DNA of 44,665 nucleotides from Hofstenia miamia (GCA_900660155.1 CABFPE010000496.1:117533-162197), one strand, 5' to 3'; positions 21,154 through 32,876 are shown, counted from the first letter of the stretch. Numbers and translations are program-made. Notes: a model not told the origin generated them from the sequence alone.

Positions 21154-21943
21154 ATGGTAAATAAGAAAGTACCATGCTTTACATGCAATATCCAAAATGA
21201 TGATTCAAGGATGTTTCCATGCTTTCAATGTAGGAAGACATTCCACTTATCTCGAAGTTGTACGGGGATTCTATCGGCTTGTTTAGACGTTATATTGCAA
21301 TATGACAAGCATTTTTTGTTGCTCTGTTCAGCACGTGTTGACATTGGCCAATCTCACTGGAAGGACAGCAATGCTGAAAAATTGGACAGTAAATCAAATA
21401 TCAATGCTGGAAGATATTTACAAAAACACAACTTCAAATTATCTGAATATATTAAATTCTCGAGTGAACTCATATTTAAACGAAAAATTGGATACGTTTT
21501 TTCAACATTCTCGTGCCAATGAAAATGTCAATTGAATGATCAAAATCGATAGATTTGCTGAAGCTCAAAGTGGCGATATTGTGACATCTGAAGAGAAATC
21601 TGTGAAGGATATATTATCTCATATTGATGCTGACTTTGGATCTATTGCAATGATTCGCTGGATGGGAAAGTACGTGATGAACAGGACTCGCTCTCAATCA
21701 ATTATCGTTAATTCAACATCTGAATGGGACGTGCACAAGCCACTCTCAAAAGCTAGTGCATTGAGGTCTTTACCCAACATTTATTTGTCAAAGCTTCTGA
21801 ATAAGGATGATCAGAAAATTGAAAAGCGCTTTCTAAAGAAACGATATGTGTTGATAAACACGGATGGTGTACAGAACAGTAGAATTAAGATTCGCAATCT
21901 AAAGCTATTTGTTGATGATAATCAGGTAGCAGTTAACGAATGA
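21154..21943 (+). pseudogene. LINE ORF1 with PHD-like zinc finger
   Basis: Starting at ATG 21154 the protein begins MVNKKVPCFTCNIQNDDSRM, then FPCFQCRKTFHLSRSC: a CxxC...CxxC...FHxxxC PHD/RING-like finger seen in ORF1 of CR1-type LINEs. A frameshift near 21300-21370 moves to the frame encoding MLEDIYKNTTSNYLNILNSR. One stop follows at 21533-21535. The last part contains SIIVNSTSEWDVHKPLSKA and GVQNSRIKIRNLKLFVDDNQ, typical of the C-terminal nucleic-acid-binding part. It would act as an RNA chaperone for the retrotransposon RNP; here it is broken. Confidence 0.75.
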
Positions 21944-21984
21944 CTATCCTTAGAAGCTCGAATTAGAACAGATCCATATTCTGC

Positions 21985-24510
21985 CTACTTTTTTGTAACA
22001 ACCTTAATGGTCTAAGATCCAAAATCGCTCATCTAAAAGACTTCGTCTTAACTTACAATTGGAAATCTGCTATTGCTCTACAAAATAGAAAGTTATTTAA
22101 TGAAGTGTCTGATGAAAAAATTGACTTGATCGTGACTGTAGTAAGTTCAAGGAAGTCTCTGGTGGTGGTCTCGTCTCATACATTAGAAAATGATGGTGTT
22201 GTAGTTTGCAAAAAAAATTTATTTTCTAACCAGGAAACATAGAACTGTTATAACGACGTCGTTTTTGTGGTGTATTGGCGTTTAATAGTTTTATTAATAG
22301 TTTTTATTGATAGTTTGTCGGTATATTGTGAAAAGATGTTGTTCTGTGATGTCGTTTTAGTGCCGTTATTATGTCGTTCAACCACGTCGTTACGACAGTT
22401 CTATGTTTACTGGGTATTTCTGAGCCTGATTTGGAACTTCTAATCCAAAAGTGCAAATCTAAATTTCTTCCAGCTCATTTAAATCGGTTGTTATTGGTAA
22501 TATTTATAATTGTCTGAAAAGTAATAATCGCAGATGTTTCAATTCTTTAAGGACTGTGACCGAATTTCTCTCACGTGTTTTAATGCATTTATTCTCATTG
22601 TCGGTGATATTAACCAATCGAGCCTCAAAATCTTTGAGTTCAATAATCTGTGCAACCTAGTTGATTGTCCTACGTTCTATCCCACTTTATCACAATTAGA
22701 TGCTGCTTATGTTAGTAATTCAGGGCTGTATAATATTAGGTTTTCCTCCAGTGGCCAAAAGTGATTCATATACATATCATCTTAACTAATTGTTAAGATC
22801 TCAGCTTGTTTGAAGAAAATAATAATTTATAAGGACAAACCTGTTCTTTCTAATGATAATATTAGAAATCTCATGTACTGATTGGTCTGTGTTGCAAAGT
22901 GATGATCCTGACTTATCAATTGATGTACCTGAATGCTATATTTGATTCATTATTTAAAACATTGTTCTGATGAAGAAAATCAAGGTTACCGTCAAAAGGT
23001 GCAAGTCGATTGAGGATATGGATATTCTCGTTCAGGAAAAGAGACGTGCTTTGGCTTGAAATAATAAAACCTGAATTAATACATTTCAGGGAGAAGTCTG
23101 GTCTTATCATCAAAAAAATGAGATGTTCAAAGAAGTTGATACCTCCATCAAATCTAATCTACAGCAGTCCTTCAGCTTCAATGAAGCCGCGTTACTCAAT
23201 GATTTTTTTCCTTGATGATTCATCACTAGCTCCTGATGTCACTGTTACTCCTGATCAAGTGACTTCTATATTTAAACAAGTTAAAGCTTCTGCATCTAGT
23301 AGTCCTGTTCCTCCATGGATGCTTAATAAATGTGCTTCATCACTAGCTGTGCCTTATTCAGAATTTTACTCTAGAAGTTTTCGAAAGCTCAATTATACAT
23401 TTGCCTCAATTGATAATCTAAAACTTTATCGAACAGTTGTTTTTCCCCCAATTACTGCTAGGTGTCTTGATAAAAGTGGAATTGATTTTCTTAAACAAGG
23501 TTTGCTTACAAAGAGGGCTATATAATACTCTTGATGCCATTTTGTGCTTACTGGAAGATGTTTGTAAAGCACTTGATAATAATGACTGCATTGTGAAGTG
23601 TCTGTTCTTGGATTATTCTGCAGATTTCAACACTCTCTTACAGAATCAACTCCTGTCTAAGATTTACACTTCAACAAATCATTGCTATTCTTGGTTGAGT
23701 ACCTGGCTTAAGTCATACATGACAGATGTCAAGCAAGCAGTAAAATTTAAAGGAACGAATCACACTGGATTTAAAGCTATGCTTGGTGGTGTACCCCATG
23801 GAGGCCCGATGTCGGGTATGCTTGTTACATGTGATACCGATTATCGATGATTTGAGGAGTGACCGTTATAATCTAAATCTTAACAGTGGCAAATCTATGG
23901 AAATTACTTTTGATCACAGGAGGGCTACTAAAAATTGTCTGGAACCTAATACTTCTATTACGTCTTTCATTGACGGTCGTTCTGTACCTGCCTTTAAGTG
24001 TTTCCACTATCTGGGCATCTGTATCAGATTCTGATTTGAATTGGGTGAATGAAGTTAAGCAACATGTCAAATCTATTAATTACATCATCCATTCTATTTC
24101 CTATTATTTCCGTTTTTCAAAACCAAAGGAACGAATTACCCCTTTCAACTCTTATATCCTGCCCACAAGTATTTATACTGCGCTACTGCATTAGCTACAA
24201 GTCTTACTGAACATCAAAGCAACTTACTCCATAAACCTTTAGCACTGAGCGCTGAATTTTCCGTTTGCCTCAAGAAGAAATATTTTATAAACATTTTCAA
24301 ATCTAAGTTTCAGAAGAAATTTTCACCATGGCTGAAAATATTGTTAATTCAGTTAATCACCCCTTAAATGATGAAGTCATAAGACAGTGCAGCACTAATC
24401 AAACTCGACAGGCATATGTTCTCCCTATTACCACATCTAGTTTTTATTATAGATCGTTTATTTCTTCTGATCTTCATTATAAAGTCCACTTAATGAATTT
24501 ATGTGTTTTT
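21985..24510 (+). pseudogene. LINE ORF2 endonuclease/reverse transcriptase remnant
   Basis: Begins with NNLNGLRSKIAHLKDFVL (start of an APE-type endonuclease). FILIVGDINQSSLKIF (GDFN-like) and LVDCPTFYPTLSQLD follow at 22534-22764. The RT part includes SSPVPPWMLNKCASSLAVPY, CLFLDYSADFNTL (palm motif, about 23602-23640) and GVPHGGPMSGML (about 23791-23825). FADD-type YADD is missing: the sequence jumps to DDLRSDRYNLNLNSGKSMEI. Next are VPAFKCFHYLGICI and SDLNWVNEVKQHVKSINYII (thumb). At least six frame breaks, so the protein is dead. Confidence 0.8.
22231..22412. mobile_element. 182-bp MITE nested in LINE
   Basis: Bounded by ~33-bp inverted ends: CAGGAAACATAGAACTGT on the left and ACAGTTCTATGTTTACTG on the right. 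The subterminal TAACGACGTCG and CACGTCGTTACG words are also inverted. No ORF. It interrupts the endonuclease part of LINE ORF2. The CAG/CTG ends suggest hAT, but the flanking octamers TTTCTAAC and GGTATTTC do not match, so the superfamily is undecided. Confidence 0.8.
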
Positions 24511-24963
24511 CTATTTATGCTTTTGTAATTATACAATGGTGTGAGGAAAATATATCGAAGTTTCAAGGTGCGAACCTGAAGTGTAAATCCATTCAATTTT
24601 TCCTTTTATTCTATTATCCACTTCATGGATACTTTATCAGCCTCTAAACCATTTCTTGGAATTGATTTCGGTTAATTGTTGCTAGGCTACAATTTCTGTG
24701 GTTATTGATGCGGATGAACTTATCCTTCGCAGACGTTATAAATTTTGGACTGCATTTCTTGAGTCGCCTTCATATGAACCAATTTCTTTATAATATTTCT
24801 GCTTTCACAACTGTACTTGTAGACGCTATTAATAAATATAAAATTGCAGGACACCTGTGTGAAGTTTTTTTACTATTTAGTTTGATTAATATTTTAAATC
24901 GGTAATATTACTTATGAATTATGTAAAAGTTTGAGCAATTAATCTATATAAGACATTTCTTAC

Positions 24964-25132
24964 TTGATCCGAATAGAATGACAAAATTGTCATCATAAAC
25001 TACATTTTCGATGTCTTTTTCCTCATCTTTAACCTTCTTCAAGCCGATAACGCAGTCACTTATCAAAAGGTCATCCTTGCAAGAAGATTCAATGCTTTTA
25101 ATTGCCTCATTTAACAGCGAAAACAATTCATC
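24964..25132 (-). CDS. Formin internal exon (first in window)
   Basis: Minus-strand exon of 169 nt. The acceptor is CTAATTTAG and the strong donor CAA|GTAAGA. It is read from DELFSLLNEAIKSIESSCK in phase 0, then DDLLISDCVIGLKKVKDEEK, then DIENVVYDDNFVILFGS, leaving in phase 1. The pattern parallels the INF2 stretch LDLLLEALARL...VSCVRAVMNSRQGIEYIL...VRQLSQAL, and joins LIRNTANLRRQVYELL from the next exon. The codon AGC is completed across the 6.1-kb intron. Expected upstream GBD residues were not found between 25133 and the right edge, so the previous intron may exceed 19 kb. Confidence 0.8.
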
Positions 25133-25275
25133 CTAAATTAGATTGAGTTAAATATATGTCTATATACTTGCATGCTAATACACAGCTTATTCGCAGAAGC
25201 ATTGAAATCTAATTTTTTTAATATTTTATATACTAAATACTAGCAATGGATGAGCCATGATAATAATGATAATAT

Positions 25276-25279
25276 ATAA

Positions 25280-25313
<34 letters not shown>
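25276..25313. repeat. TA-rich microsatellite
   Basis: TATAAATA units merging into pure (TA)n. Confidence 0.9.
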
Positions 25314-26024
25314 GAGAATAAGTAAAAATTTATTAGCACTTGTTCCTTTGCTCGCGACTCTTATAAAATCTATAGTACCAGTGTACATTTGTCATTTTTT
25401 AATCAATTCATTTAATTGTTCTGGAGTTAGCTAATCTTCCAATAGTCTGCTGACACAAAAGTTGAAGAACAAGGAACTGTAATTCCATTACTTCTGTTGG
25501 AAGAGGGATTTCTGGGATGAACGTTTATCAAATTCTTCCCCAAGATGGCATAGACCGATTTATAGTACTAATGACATTCTTATTGTATGATATGATGAAT
25601 TTGAATGTTGAATAAAAGTACGTATAATTTTTCACTAACCCTAATATAACCTGAGAACAGGGGAACTTAAAGAGGGATTTCAAGATTTGCATACATGAAG
25701 TAACTCAATTTCATGTCAATAAAATATTAGTATCTACTTTTGCTTACCAAGAACATTTTTATAAGGATATTAAAATTTAAAAAATATACTTAGCAGAGAG
25801 TTATATATTGTGAAAAAAAATCTTGAATTTTCATATAATAATTTATATATTTACGAATATATTTTGTAAAGAGAAATTTGTATACTTGCTTTAACTATAT
25901 TTGTATATATTTCACATTTTAAATACGTGCATATTTTATTCCACAAATATGCTTCCTTAAGAAATTATATTGGATTAGGATGTGAGAGGATGCAATTGCA
26001 TTCTTACACAGCTATATTAATTAA

Positions 26025-26420
26025 CCCTCTAATGCATGTAGCTGCAAATTTGCAACCATTGAAATCCATTTGAAATATCTACATTGCACTTACTCTGAAC
26101 AAAAACTTAACGTCTTACATACCCCTTGGCCTACTAAACACATATCATTTGGGATATACCTAAATCTTGAAACTGGTATATCATATATTGGAGGTAATAT
26201 ATAAGCATACTTTGTTTTTCTAAAAAATACAAAAATCGACATTTTTGAAATTATCTTAAAATGAAAAGAAACTTAGAAAGAGGTACTTAAAAAATATTTC
26301 CATGCACAGAGAAAAATAAAGCCAGTGAAACAAACATTTTCAATGATTTTAATCTGTTGCTAGCTGTTAAATTAAACCAATACAGTGAAGTTGGAAATTT
26401 GCAACTCCGGCCAGTGAGGG
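26025..26420. mobile_element. Possible piggyBac-like MITE
   Basis: The left end is TTAA followed by CCCTCTAATGCATGTAG and then GCAAATTTGCAACC. The right end, in reverse complement, is CCCTCACTGGCCGGAG followed by TTGCAAATTT. The CCCTC terminus and TTAA on the left are typical of piggyBac elements. The right flank is TATC rather than TTAA. A further TTGCAAATATGCAACC motif lies outside at about 26747, so boundaries may be wrong. Confidence 0.4.
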
Positions 26421-26424
26421 TATC

Positions 26425-29230
26425 ATAATGTAAATTTGCACATCATTAAGAAGTCATTTTATCTGATTGTATATTGACTAAATATTCATTGTTTGTAATT
26501 TTTAAGGAATTCTATTATAGATGCGCCTGTAAAGGCAAAGTTGCACCCAAATAATGTAGGGATAAAACAATAATCTTGGAAGTAGGTGATATATCAAACA
26601 ATCTTGGCAGTGGACATTTACAAAAGGCTTCCTATCCAAGAAATTTAATAAAAATGACCAGATAAAGGCTTATTCAGTCACTTTAGCAATATAAAACAAT
26701 TTTAGGGAAATAGTTAATTTACAATTGATGCCTCTACTGTCCAGAATTGCAAATATGCAACCAAAGCAGAAAACCAGTGAAGTATGTATATGATCGATTT
26801 AATGATAATCCTGAATAAATATAACATTTATCATATACGTATTTCAAAGAGGAACAGTATGCTATGATCTAAATGATATACATTTGTGAAAGTTATGTGA
26901 ACTTTTCGGAATTCCGTTACCAAGAAGTTTTGTCTTCATAGAGCAAAGAAAAATGAATTTCTCAAAAAAATTGTGTTAGTGATGAACCTACTAAGGGGTC
27001 ACACATGAAAAAATTTAAATAAAAAAATAAATCATTATTGCATAAGTAGCATCCATTTCACCAGTAAAAATGAAATTCCGATACTGCTTGACCAGCCCCA
27101 AATTCAACAGTGAATAGGCCCATAAATCTACTCAGGTTCAAAGACTAAAATTTTACAGCAATAATATCTGCAAACAAATAATCAAAATTTGGATTAGACT
27201 AAATTAACGCTATCCAAATTTTTAATCCTGAATCTTAGAAAAGAATTGTAGACGAAAAAATACATAAGCACCAGTGACATTAAACAACTTAAAAAGGCTA
27301 GCGGTTGGAACAATTATAATAATACCAAAAGCCTTAATCAAATTCCGAATCTTTTAAACATTTCCTTAAAAAATGTTAAACGTTCATTACTCACAAACTT
27401 AAATTATACAAAAAATCAGAAGGCATCAGAAGATAAGTAACACTTTTTTCACTTACATTTTAAAAAAGCGCTCGATCAATGTCCCAATAAGCCCTGGCTT
27501 TGACTTTGAGCGCGACAGGCTTAAATGGTTTAGAGATGTCAATCTACATATAATGAAGCTGATAGTTCGGCTTAGCTTTAAAGTCTAAACCTTAAACATA
27601 CATGAAATTTAGGGAAGACGTCCTCTTTCTGAAATATAGCGAGTTTAGGGCCGAATTTAAATATATCCAACTAAATTGCAGAAGAGCCTCTTTTGCAATC
27701 AAACGGTCAAAAGGAAATTCCAATACTTTTTTAATTGCAACACATATGAAAACTATGTTTAAATTTGACAGAAAATTTTGTACAAAAATATAATGGCGGT
27801 TCAATTATATATGTGATTATCGAAACACCTTCATCAAATTTTTGAGCAAAATATTGAATTCAACTCAATTGTCCGTTCTTACCAGGTGGCATCACTGTAG
27901 TTGTTATAAAAAATATTTATTTCCCTTTGACACAGCAAAAATAAGTGTAAGCATATTAATAAAATTCAACTTATTATAGCTAGATATAAGAGTTTGTGTG
28001 TGTTACCGTTGCGAGAGATGGAAGTCATCCAAAGCTAGATTGTGCTAAATTTTTTTAAATTTGAACTTCTTTAACGATTATACATTTTTTTATCATTTCA
28101 GAAAAATTCTGAAGGCGAAATTTGGCAGAAATCACAAAGTCACAACCAGGATAAAACGCAATACTAATAAATGTTACAATTTAGATGCAGTAGGATTCAA
28201 ACTTAACATTAAAAAGCCTGAAAATTCGATACTTCTTAAATGCCTGAATTTGTCAGAACTGACTATCTTTAGAAAAACAGGGCAAAATATAATAAAAGTA
28301 TCAGAAAACAAAATAAGCATGTTTTATATTTAAGTTCCAAATACATACAGTCCGTGCTATTTCATATACACATTTTTCACATGTTATGCAGGCCCTATTT
28401 CTGCAATGATTTTTTCAACATAAGCAACCTTTCTCTAAAATTGGCATAAATTGTACATTGCTAGGAGAAATACCGACCTCATTTTAGGGTTATATCTAGG
28501 AGCATTTTTTCAGACAAGTGTCTGTCAGGGTAGCTCCACAAACTGAGGTATAAAGTTGCTTTTCAATTTTTTTTCACAATGTTTCTTCATAGAGATCACT
28601 GGCCTTAATAGATGCATACTAACAAATAGACATTGTTCTTTAGCAGGCTAAATAAAAACCTGGAGATTTATAACTCTGGAGAACTAGAAATCCTTTGACT
28701 ACAGAATTCTCGTCAATTTTACTTCGATATACCAACCGCTCCTACTTTTTCTCCTTAAAAAAGTAAATCTGAAAGATGTGAAGAATTTATCACTAGTAAT
28801 GTTATGTCGCTTTCCAAAAAATTTAAATCACGAGTTCTAAAAAATTTTCACCAAGTTGACCCGGTCTCAAATTGGTTTTGGCAAGATAAAGGCACAAATC
28901 TACTACAATCAAATAGAAAGTACGTCATTCCAGAAGTAAACTGATCAAAATAAATTATCTATTTGCGAAAATTGATAAAAATTCATCAAAGGGAATTTGT
29001 ACAAGCAATACAAAACTTTCAGAATACTTGCAAAGGAGACTTCAAGGTTGCACTGTCATATTCAATAGTTGCTTCAGAAGCATAACATATTCTCAAAATG
29101 ACAACCGCACTAGTAACATCAGCATCGGTATCGGTATTAAAGAAAAGATAATTTCTTAAGGACTCATCGGGCCAATCGATGGCGACACCAATTTAAACGC
29201 CCAATATAAACGCACTTTGTAAAAACTATA
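26425..29230. other. No recognised gene or element
   Basis: Mostly AT-rich unique-looking sequence. Open stretches at 27602-27793 and 28061-28333 (plus) and 27592-27804 (minus) carry no family motif. The 28061-28333 ORF (contains ITRIKRNTNKCYNLDAV-like basic sequence) follows an AG but has no partner exon. Confidence 0.5.
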
Positions 29231-29570
29231 AGCTCGTTTAAATTTTGTGTAAGTTCGGCTCGGCTCGGCTCGGCTCGCCAAATAAAATCTTTAAATGAGA
29301 CTCGCTTTATTTTTTTAAAAATACTGTGCTCAAAGAATTTTTTACGTAGCTTTTCCTATTATTTAATAAACATTTCTTAAATAAGATTATAGGAAAAGCA
29401 TACTGACTGCAAAAAATAAGGAAAATCTACATAATCATATTAACAAGCAGAACTATAAACTTGCATTGCCTAAAATAGGCTCGCTTTGGGCTCGTTGTAT
29501 ATCAAATACTGTGCTCAAACTCGGCTCGATCGGGTCGGCTCGTTAGAAGCTCGACTCGTTGACAAGTCTG
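29231..29570. mobile_element. GGCTCG-rich MITE, copy 2
   Basis: Colinear with 17887-18237 in the same orientation. It shares CTCGTTTAAATTTTGT, TTATAGGAAA(A/G)GCATACTGAC and GGCTCGTTGTATATCAAATA. The first ~45 bp of the other copy (left terminus) are missing. The right end GACTCGTTGACAAGTCTG is intact. More tandem GGCTCG words than copy 1. Confidence 0.85.
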
Positions 29571-30000
29571 ATAGTAAAGCAATTGTTGTGACAATCGAAA
29601 AATGGAAAATAATTTGAATTTTATTTAATAAATTTTTTACAATAATAACATGAATTTCACATAAGTAGTTTAATAGAAAACCATAATTTCATATCTTAAA
29701 ACATTACGTTATTATTTTGCAACGCACATCTGTAAAGCATGTTTAAAGAAAGACTTTAAAGATGAGTTTTAGCGTTTAATATAGTTTTAAAGTTTCTAAC
29801 GCATTCGTTTACCTTGGGGTACGCTCCTTTGATATCATCAATTTCTATATAGAGCAAACCAAGGAACTATTTATAAATCCACAATAAAAACCAGACATCA
29901 ATGGCAAACGTTACATTTTTTTATTATAGCTTTGCTTTTAATACCATTCTTTAAAACACGATAACTAACAGATCTTTGGGATTTTATCAAGGATTATTTG

Positions 30001-30600
30001 TGGGGATGGGATCCGATAGTGAATTGAATAAACCGGATACCGGCAAATTTGATTGCCGGAAACCGGATATTACATCGTTGAATTATTACTAGGGCAAGCA
30101 GAAATATGATTTAAGAAAAACAATATGACCTTATTTTTATAAAAAAACACGACGGATTTTAGTTAAATATGCCCTAAAATATGACCATTCATTTTTCAAA
30201 ATGATCCATTTAAGCAATATTAAACGTTTTCTATTACTGAGAACAAGATAAAAAAATAATACAAAAACTCTTACATAAAATAAAGTCAAATTTTTAAAAC
30301 AATTATTTCATTAAATTATAATAACTTCACATAAATTTCCATATATTTTTGTGGATAAGATTTCTGTCATAGGCTACGAGTTTTGTCAACATAGAGAAAC
30401 TTCTCACACTGCAGGGGATGTTACTTGACATTTTGAAAACCTAGCATACAATTCTGATTAAAGAAACCTTTATTTTCTAATCATGATTTGATATAGGCAT
30501 TTCTTTCATAGGTATCATTTCCAAGATCAAGGGTAGGAGTAATAACAACATCTGGTAGAATTTCAACTAGGTCAAACATTGAACAAGTAACTATATTAAA

Positions 30601-30644
<44 letters not shown>

Positions 30645-31185
30645 TTCAAATGATTTAAAGCAATCACAATCGAGCATTAGTTTTTAAGTTTTTTTCTTAA
30701 TTTTTATGAAACTATTCCAAAATAAGACTTCTATGACATTTCAGCCACAAATATTAAAATATTTTTCAAAAAATCAAAATATGATTTTTATAACTTTATA
30801 ACTTCCTATTTAACTGCACCCCAGGTCTGAAAAACCATCCAATTCTAAGCAGACTGCAAAATAGACCAACAGAAAAAATATGCCTTTTGGGTGTCCTAAC
30901 TGTTAATGAAGAATAACCTTATTTCTCAATTAATACAGACCTCATGCGGATGAAAATAAATAAATAATAAATAGAGTACGTTCTGATTTGTCAGAAAAAT
31001 TGGTTTGTTGAATGACAGCTTGCATAGCATGAAAAAAATAAAGCTTTCTCCTCGAAAATTCCATTTTTAAATCAAGTTTTATCTCAGAATATGTTATCCG
31101 GTAAAATGAAGTAAAAAAGTTAAATTTTACTGGATACCGGATATCCGGATCCGGTTGTGAAATTCCCGATTTCGGCACATCTCCA
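30001..31185 (-). mobile_element. hAT-type element with perfect 8-bp TSD
   Basis: 1185 bp flanked by identical octamers ATTATTTG (29993-30000 and 31186-31193). Ends are TGGGGATGGGATCCG and, in reverse complement, TGGAGATGTGCCG. Subterminal CCGGATACCGG / GGATATCCGGATCCGG words are palindromic. In reverse orientation it is colinear with 10425-13056, including a decayed transposase C-terminus (about 30280-30600). It has a single GCCCTAAAATATGACCATTC unit where the other copy has the 50-unit array. A (TA)n tract lies at 30610-30641. The minus ORF 30942-31244 is not a recognisable domain. Confidence 0.88.
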
Positions 31186-31285
31186 ATTATTTGGAAAATT
31201 GTAATTAAACAATAATATTTGATAAAAACAAATAAATAGGCCAAGAAAAATTTATTTGGTGGTCCACAAATGTTCCTCTAAATGG

Positions 31286-31739
31286 CAGGGGCGTCGTTTA
31301 TGGTAACTCCATATATGGCAAGGCCAAATTTTTTTGCAATCTATAAAGACCATTATATAAAATATGGTGAAAGGTGGTGAAATGCATGTAGGATACAATT
31401 CATAGACGACTGTATTTGCTTAATATTACATTGTAATGACATTCGTATATCGGATATTGGGGCTAGCGGTTTAGGTACGGCTAGCCGTAACCAGAGGCTA
31501 ACCGCCTGGACCCTAACGACATCACCTGGCTATGACTTCAATTTTTTATGGAACTAAATTTTACAATTTTCTGGAAGCAAATAGAAAATTCTGTATACTG
31601 AATAAAACAAAAAATTTATGGATTAAAATTATTTTAAGCTTGCTACCATAATGGAAAAAAGTTTTTTTCAACTATACCATTATGGCATGCATAATATGGT
31701 AGATAATGGTATGGTACCATGCGATAGTGGGCACCTCTG
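31286..31739. mobile_element. hAT MITE with diverged 8-bp TSD
   Basis: 454 bp from CAGGGGCGTCGTTTATGG to a right end whose reverse complement is CAGAGGTGCCCACTATCG. Both fit the hAT CAGxGGxG consensus. Flanking octamers CTAAATGG and CTTAGTGG agree at 6 of 8 positions. The interior contains a GGCTAGC palindrome cluster (31460-31500) and runs of ATGGTA near the right end. No transposase. Confidence 0.7.
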
Positions 31740-31859
31740 CTTAGTGGCACAATTTACCCAAGAAAAAAGTCTCATCTCAAATGAAACTATTAAATTTTGC
31801 AGGATGTGGTATATCGAAATAATCGAATGATATAAGAGTGATAAAAAATATACAATTCA

Positions 31860-32200
31860 TTTCAAGAAAAATCAAATTACAATTTCGTCAGTAATAATGT
31901 TATCTGGAGAGAGAGTAACTTACAAATAAATGTTAATAAACAAATGCAATTACTAATGGCGTAATAATCTGGGCTTTTATATTGACCGTAACTTAATTTG
32001 GGCCACCCACGTATAACAAATATTAAAAACATTTTGTTTTAAGATCAAATCATTGTCATTCTATATAACACACTTGAAATATATCTCTCCCAAAAATAAC
32101 TGTACTCATCTGAGGCCTACGTATCAAGACTAAAGAAAGCTCAGGGAAAATTATTAAGAAAGCTTCTGAAATTACAACAGTATGTGACAAGAATAAATGG
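31860..32200 (+). pseudogene. Non-LTR reverse transcriptase tail remnant
   Basis: With frame changes the plus strand reads NLGFYIDRNLIWATHV-like sequence at about 31965-32010, then LRSKSLSFY-like, then KKAQGKLLRKLLKLPQYVT-like at 32130-32175. That resembles the region after the RT palm of Jockey/I-type LINEs. It is short and full of stops, so the family is uncertain. Confidence 0.4.
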
Positions 32201-32462
32201 TAATGAATATATGGTAAAATTTATCATTATTTCCGTAGAAAATTTCAAAAGACAGACAATTTCATAGTAACTAAACGCAAGAGCCAAAGTGAATAAGGAA
32301 ATTAAACTTAAAAATTGAAGCACTAGTGAACAAATAATGTTTTGCTTGCAGATTTTTGCTTGTTGCAACCTTGCCGCATTTCCTATAGTATAATATATAT
32401 TAACAGTTCAATCATTTTTTCATTAAAATGGAGAAAAATACATACATTTATGTGAGCATTAA

Positions 32463-32703
32463 CACTTTCGGTGCGGCCGTGTTGATTTCGGAAAACTGTT
32501 CTGTGTCGTGCACAAAACCGCCGTGTGCCGTGTGTAAGACCTGCGTCGATACTTTCCACAGTTCAGTAGCAACGCATGTCGTAAATTTACGTTCCTACAG
32601 CACCCAACGTAAACTGTTTTCCTGAAAACGTAAAAATACGTGGCTTCGCGCCCTTTGCATGGTTTCCGATAACGTAAATCTATGTGGGACAGCACCGAAA
32701 GTG
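32463..32703. mobile_element. piggyBac-like MITE, TTAA-flanked
   Basis: 241 bp flanked by TTAA on both sides (32459-32462, 32704-32707), with perfect 12-bp inverted ends CACTTTCGGTGC / GCACCGAAAGTG. The interior is much richer in CpG than its surroundings and has inverted ACGTAAA / TTTACGT words. The two ORFs crossing it on opposite strands are composition effects. Exact TTAA and perfect TIRs indicate a well-preserved insertion. Confidence 0.88.
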
Positions 32704-32876
32704 TTAAACAGGCTTAAATCAGGTCAGGTTTAATACAGAAGCAGGTAAACCCTAGTCAGGTCTGAATTGCAGATAAACATTTCTCTACTCATGGTTAATG
32801 TGTAAAATTTTCAAACGAAAATCAATAATAATTCATTTCAACTTATTTTCAATTTAATCAATAATATTAATTTAAG

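Larger units (their letters stand above)
21154..24550 (+). mobile_element. Decayed non-LTR retrotransposon (LINE)
   Basis: Plus-strand LINE, antisense to the formin gene, lying in its 6.1-kb intron. Order: PHD-type ORF1 (21154-21943), apurinic-like endonuclease, then reverse transcriptase (about 21985-24510). The architecture and the LFLDYSAxFNT / GVPxGGPxSGML motifs place it near the CR1/Jockey side of the LINE tree. The 5' border abuts a Tc1 remnant. The 3' border is not sharp. It contains a nested MITE at 22231-22412. Many frameshifts and stops. Confidence 0.85.
182..25132 (-). other. Partial formin gene, INF2-like (GBD/FH3 part)
   Basis: Gene-level entry joining five minus-strand exons: 24964-25132, 18724-18839, 17482-17675, 5078-5210 and 182-347. 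The entry and exit phases match at every join (phase 1, phase 0, phase 2, phase 0). The encoded segments follow, in order, the armadillo-like GBD/FH3 region of INF2-type formins as I remember it, up to the LLxxL-rich helices before FH1. Formins nucleate and processively elongate actin filaments with FH2; this N-terminal region normally binds Rho-family GTPases or the autoinhibitory tail. FH1, FH2 and the tail would lie off the left edge. The 5' end, with the remaining N-terminal GBD exon(s), lies upstream of 25132 and was not found. Introns are about 6.1, 1.0, 12.3 and 4.7 kb and full of transposons. The arthropod ortholog could be the formin3 type; the subfamily is inferred. Confidence 0.8.
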
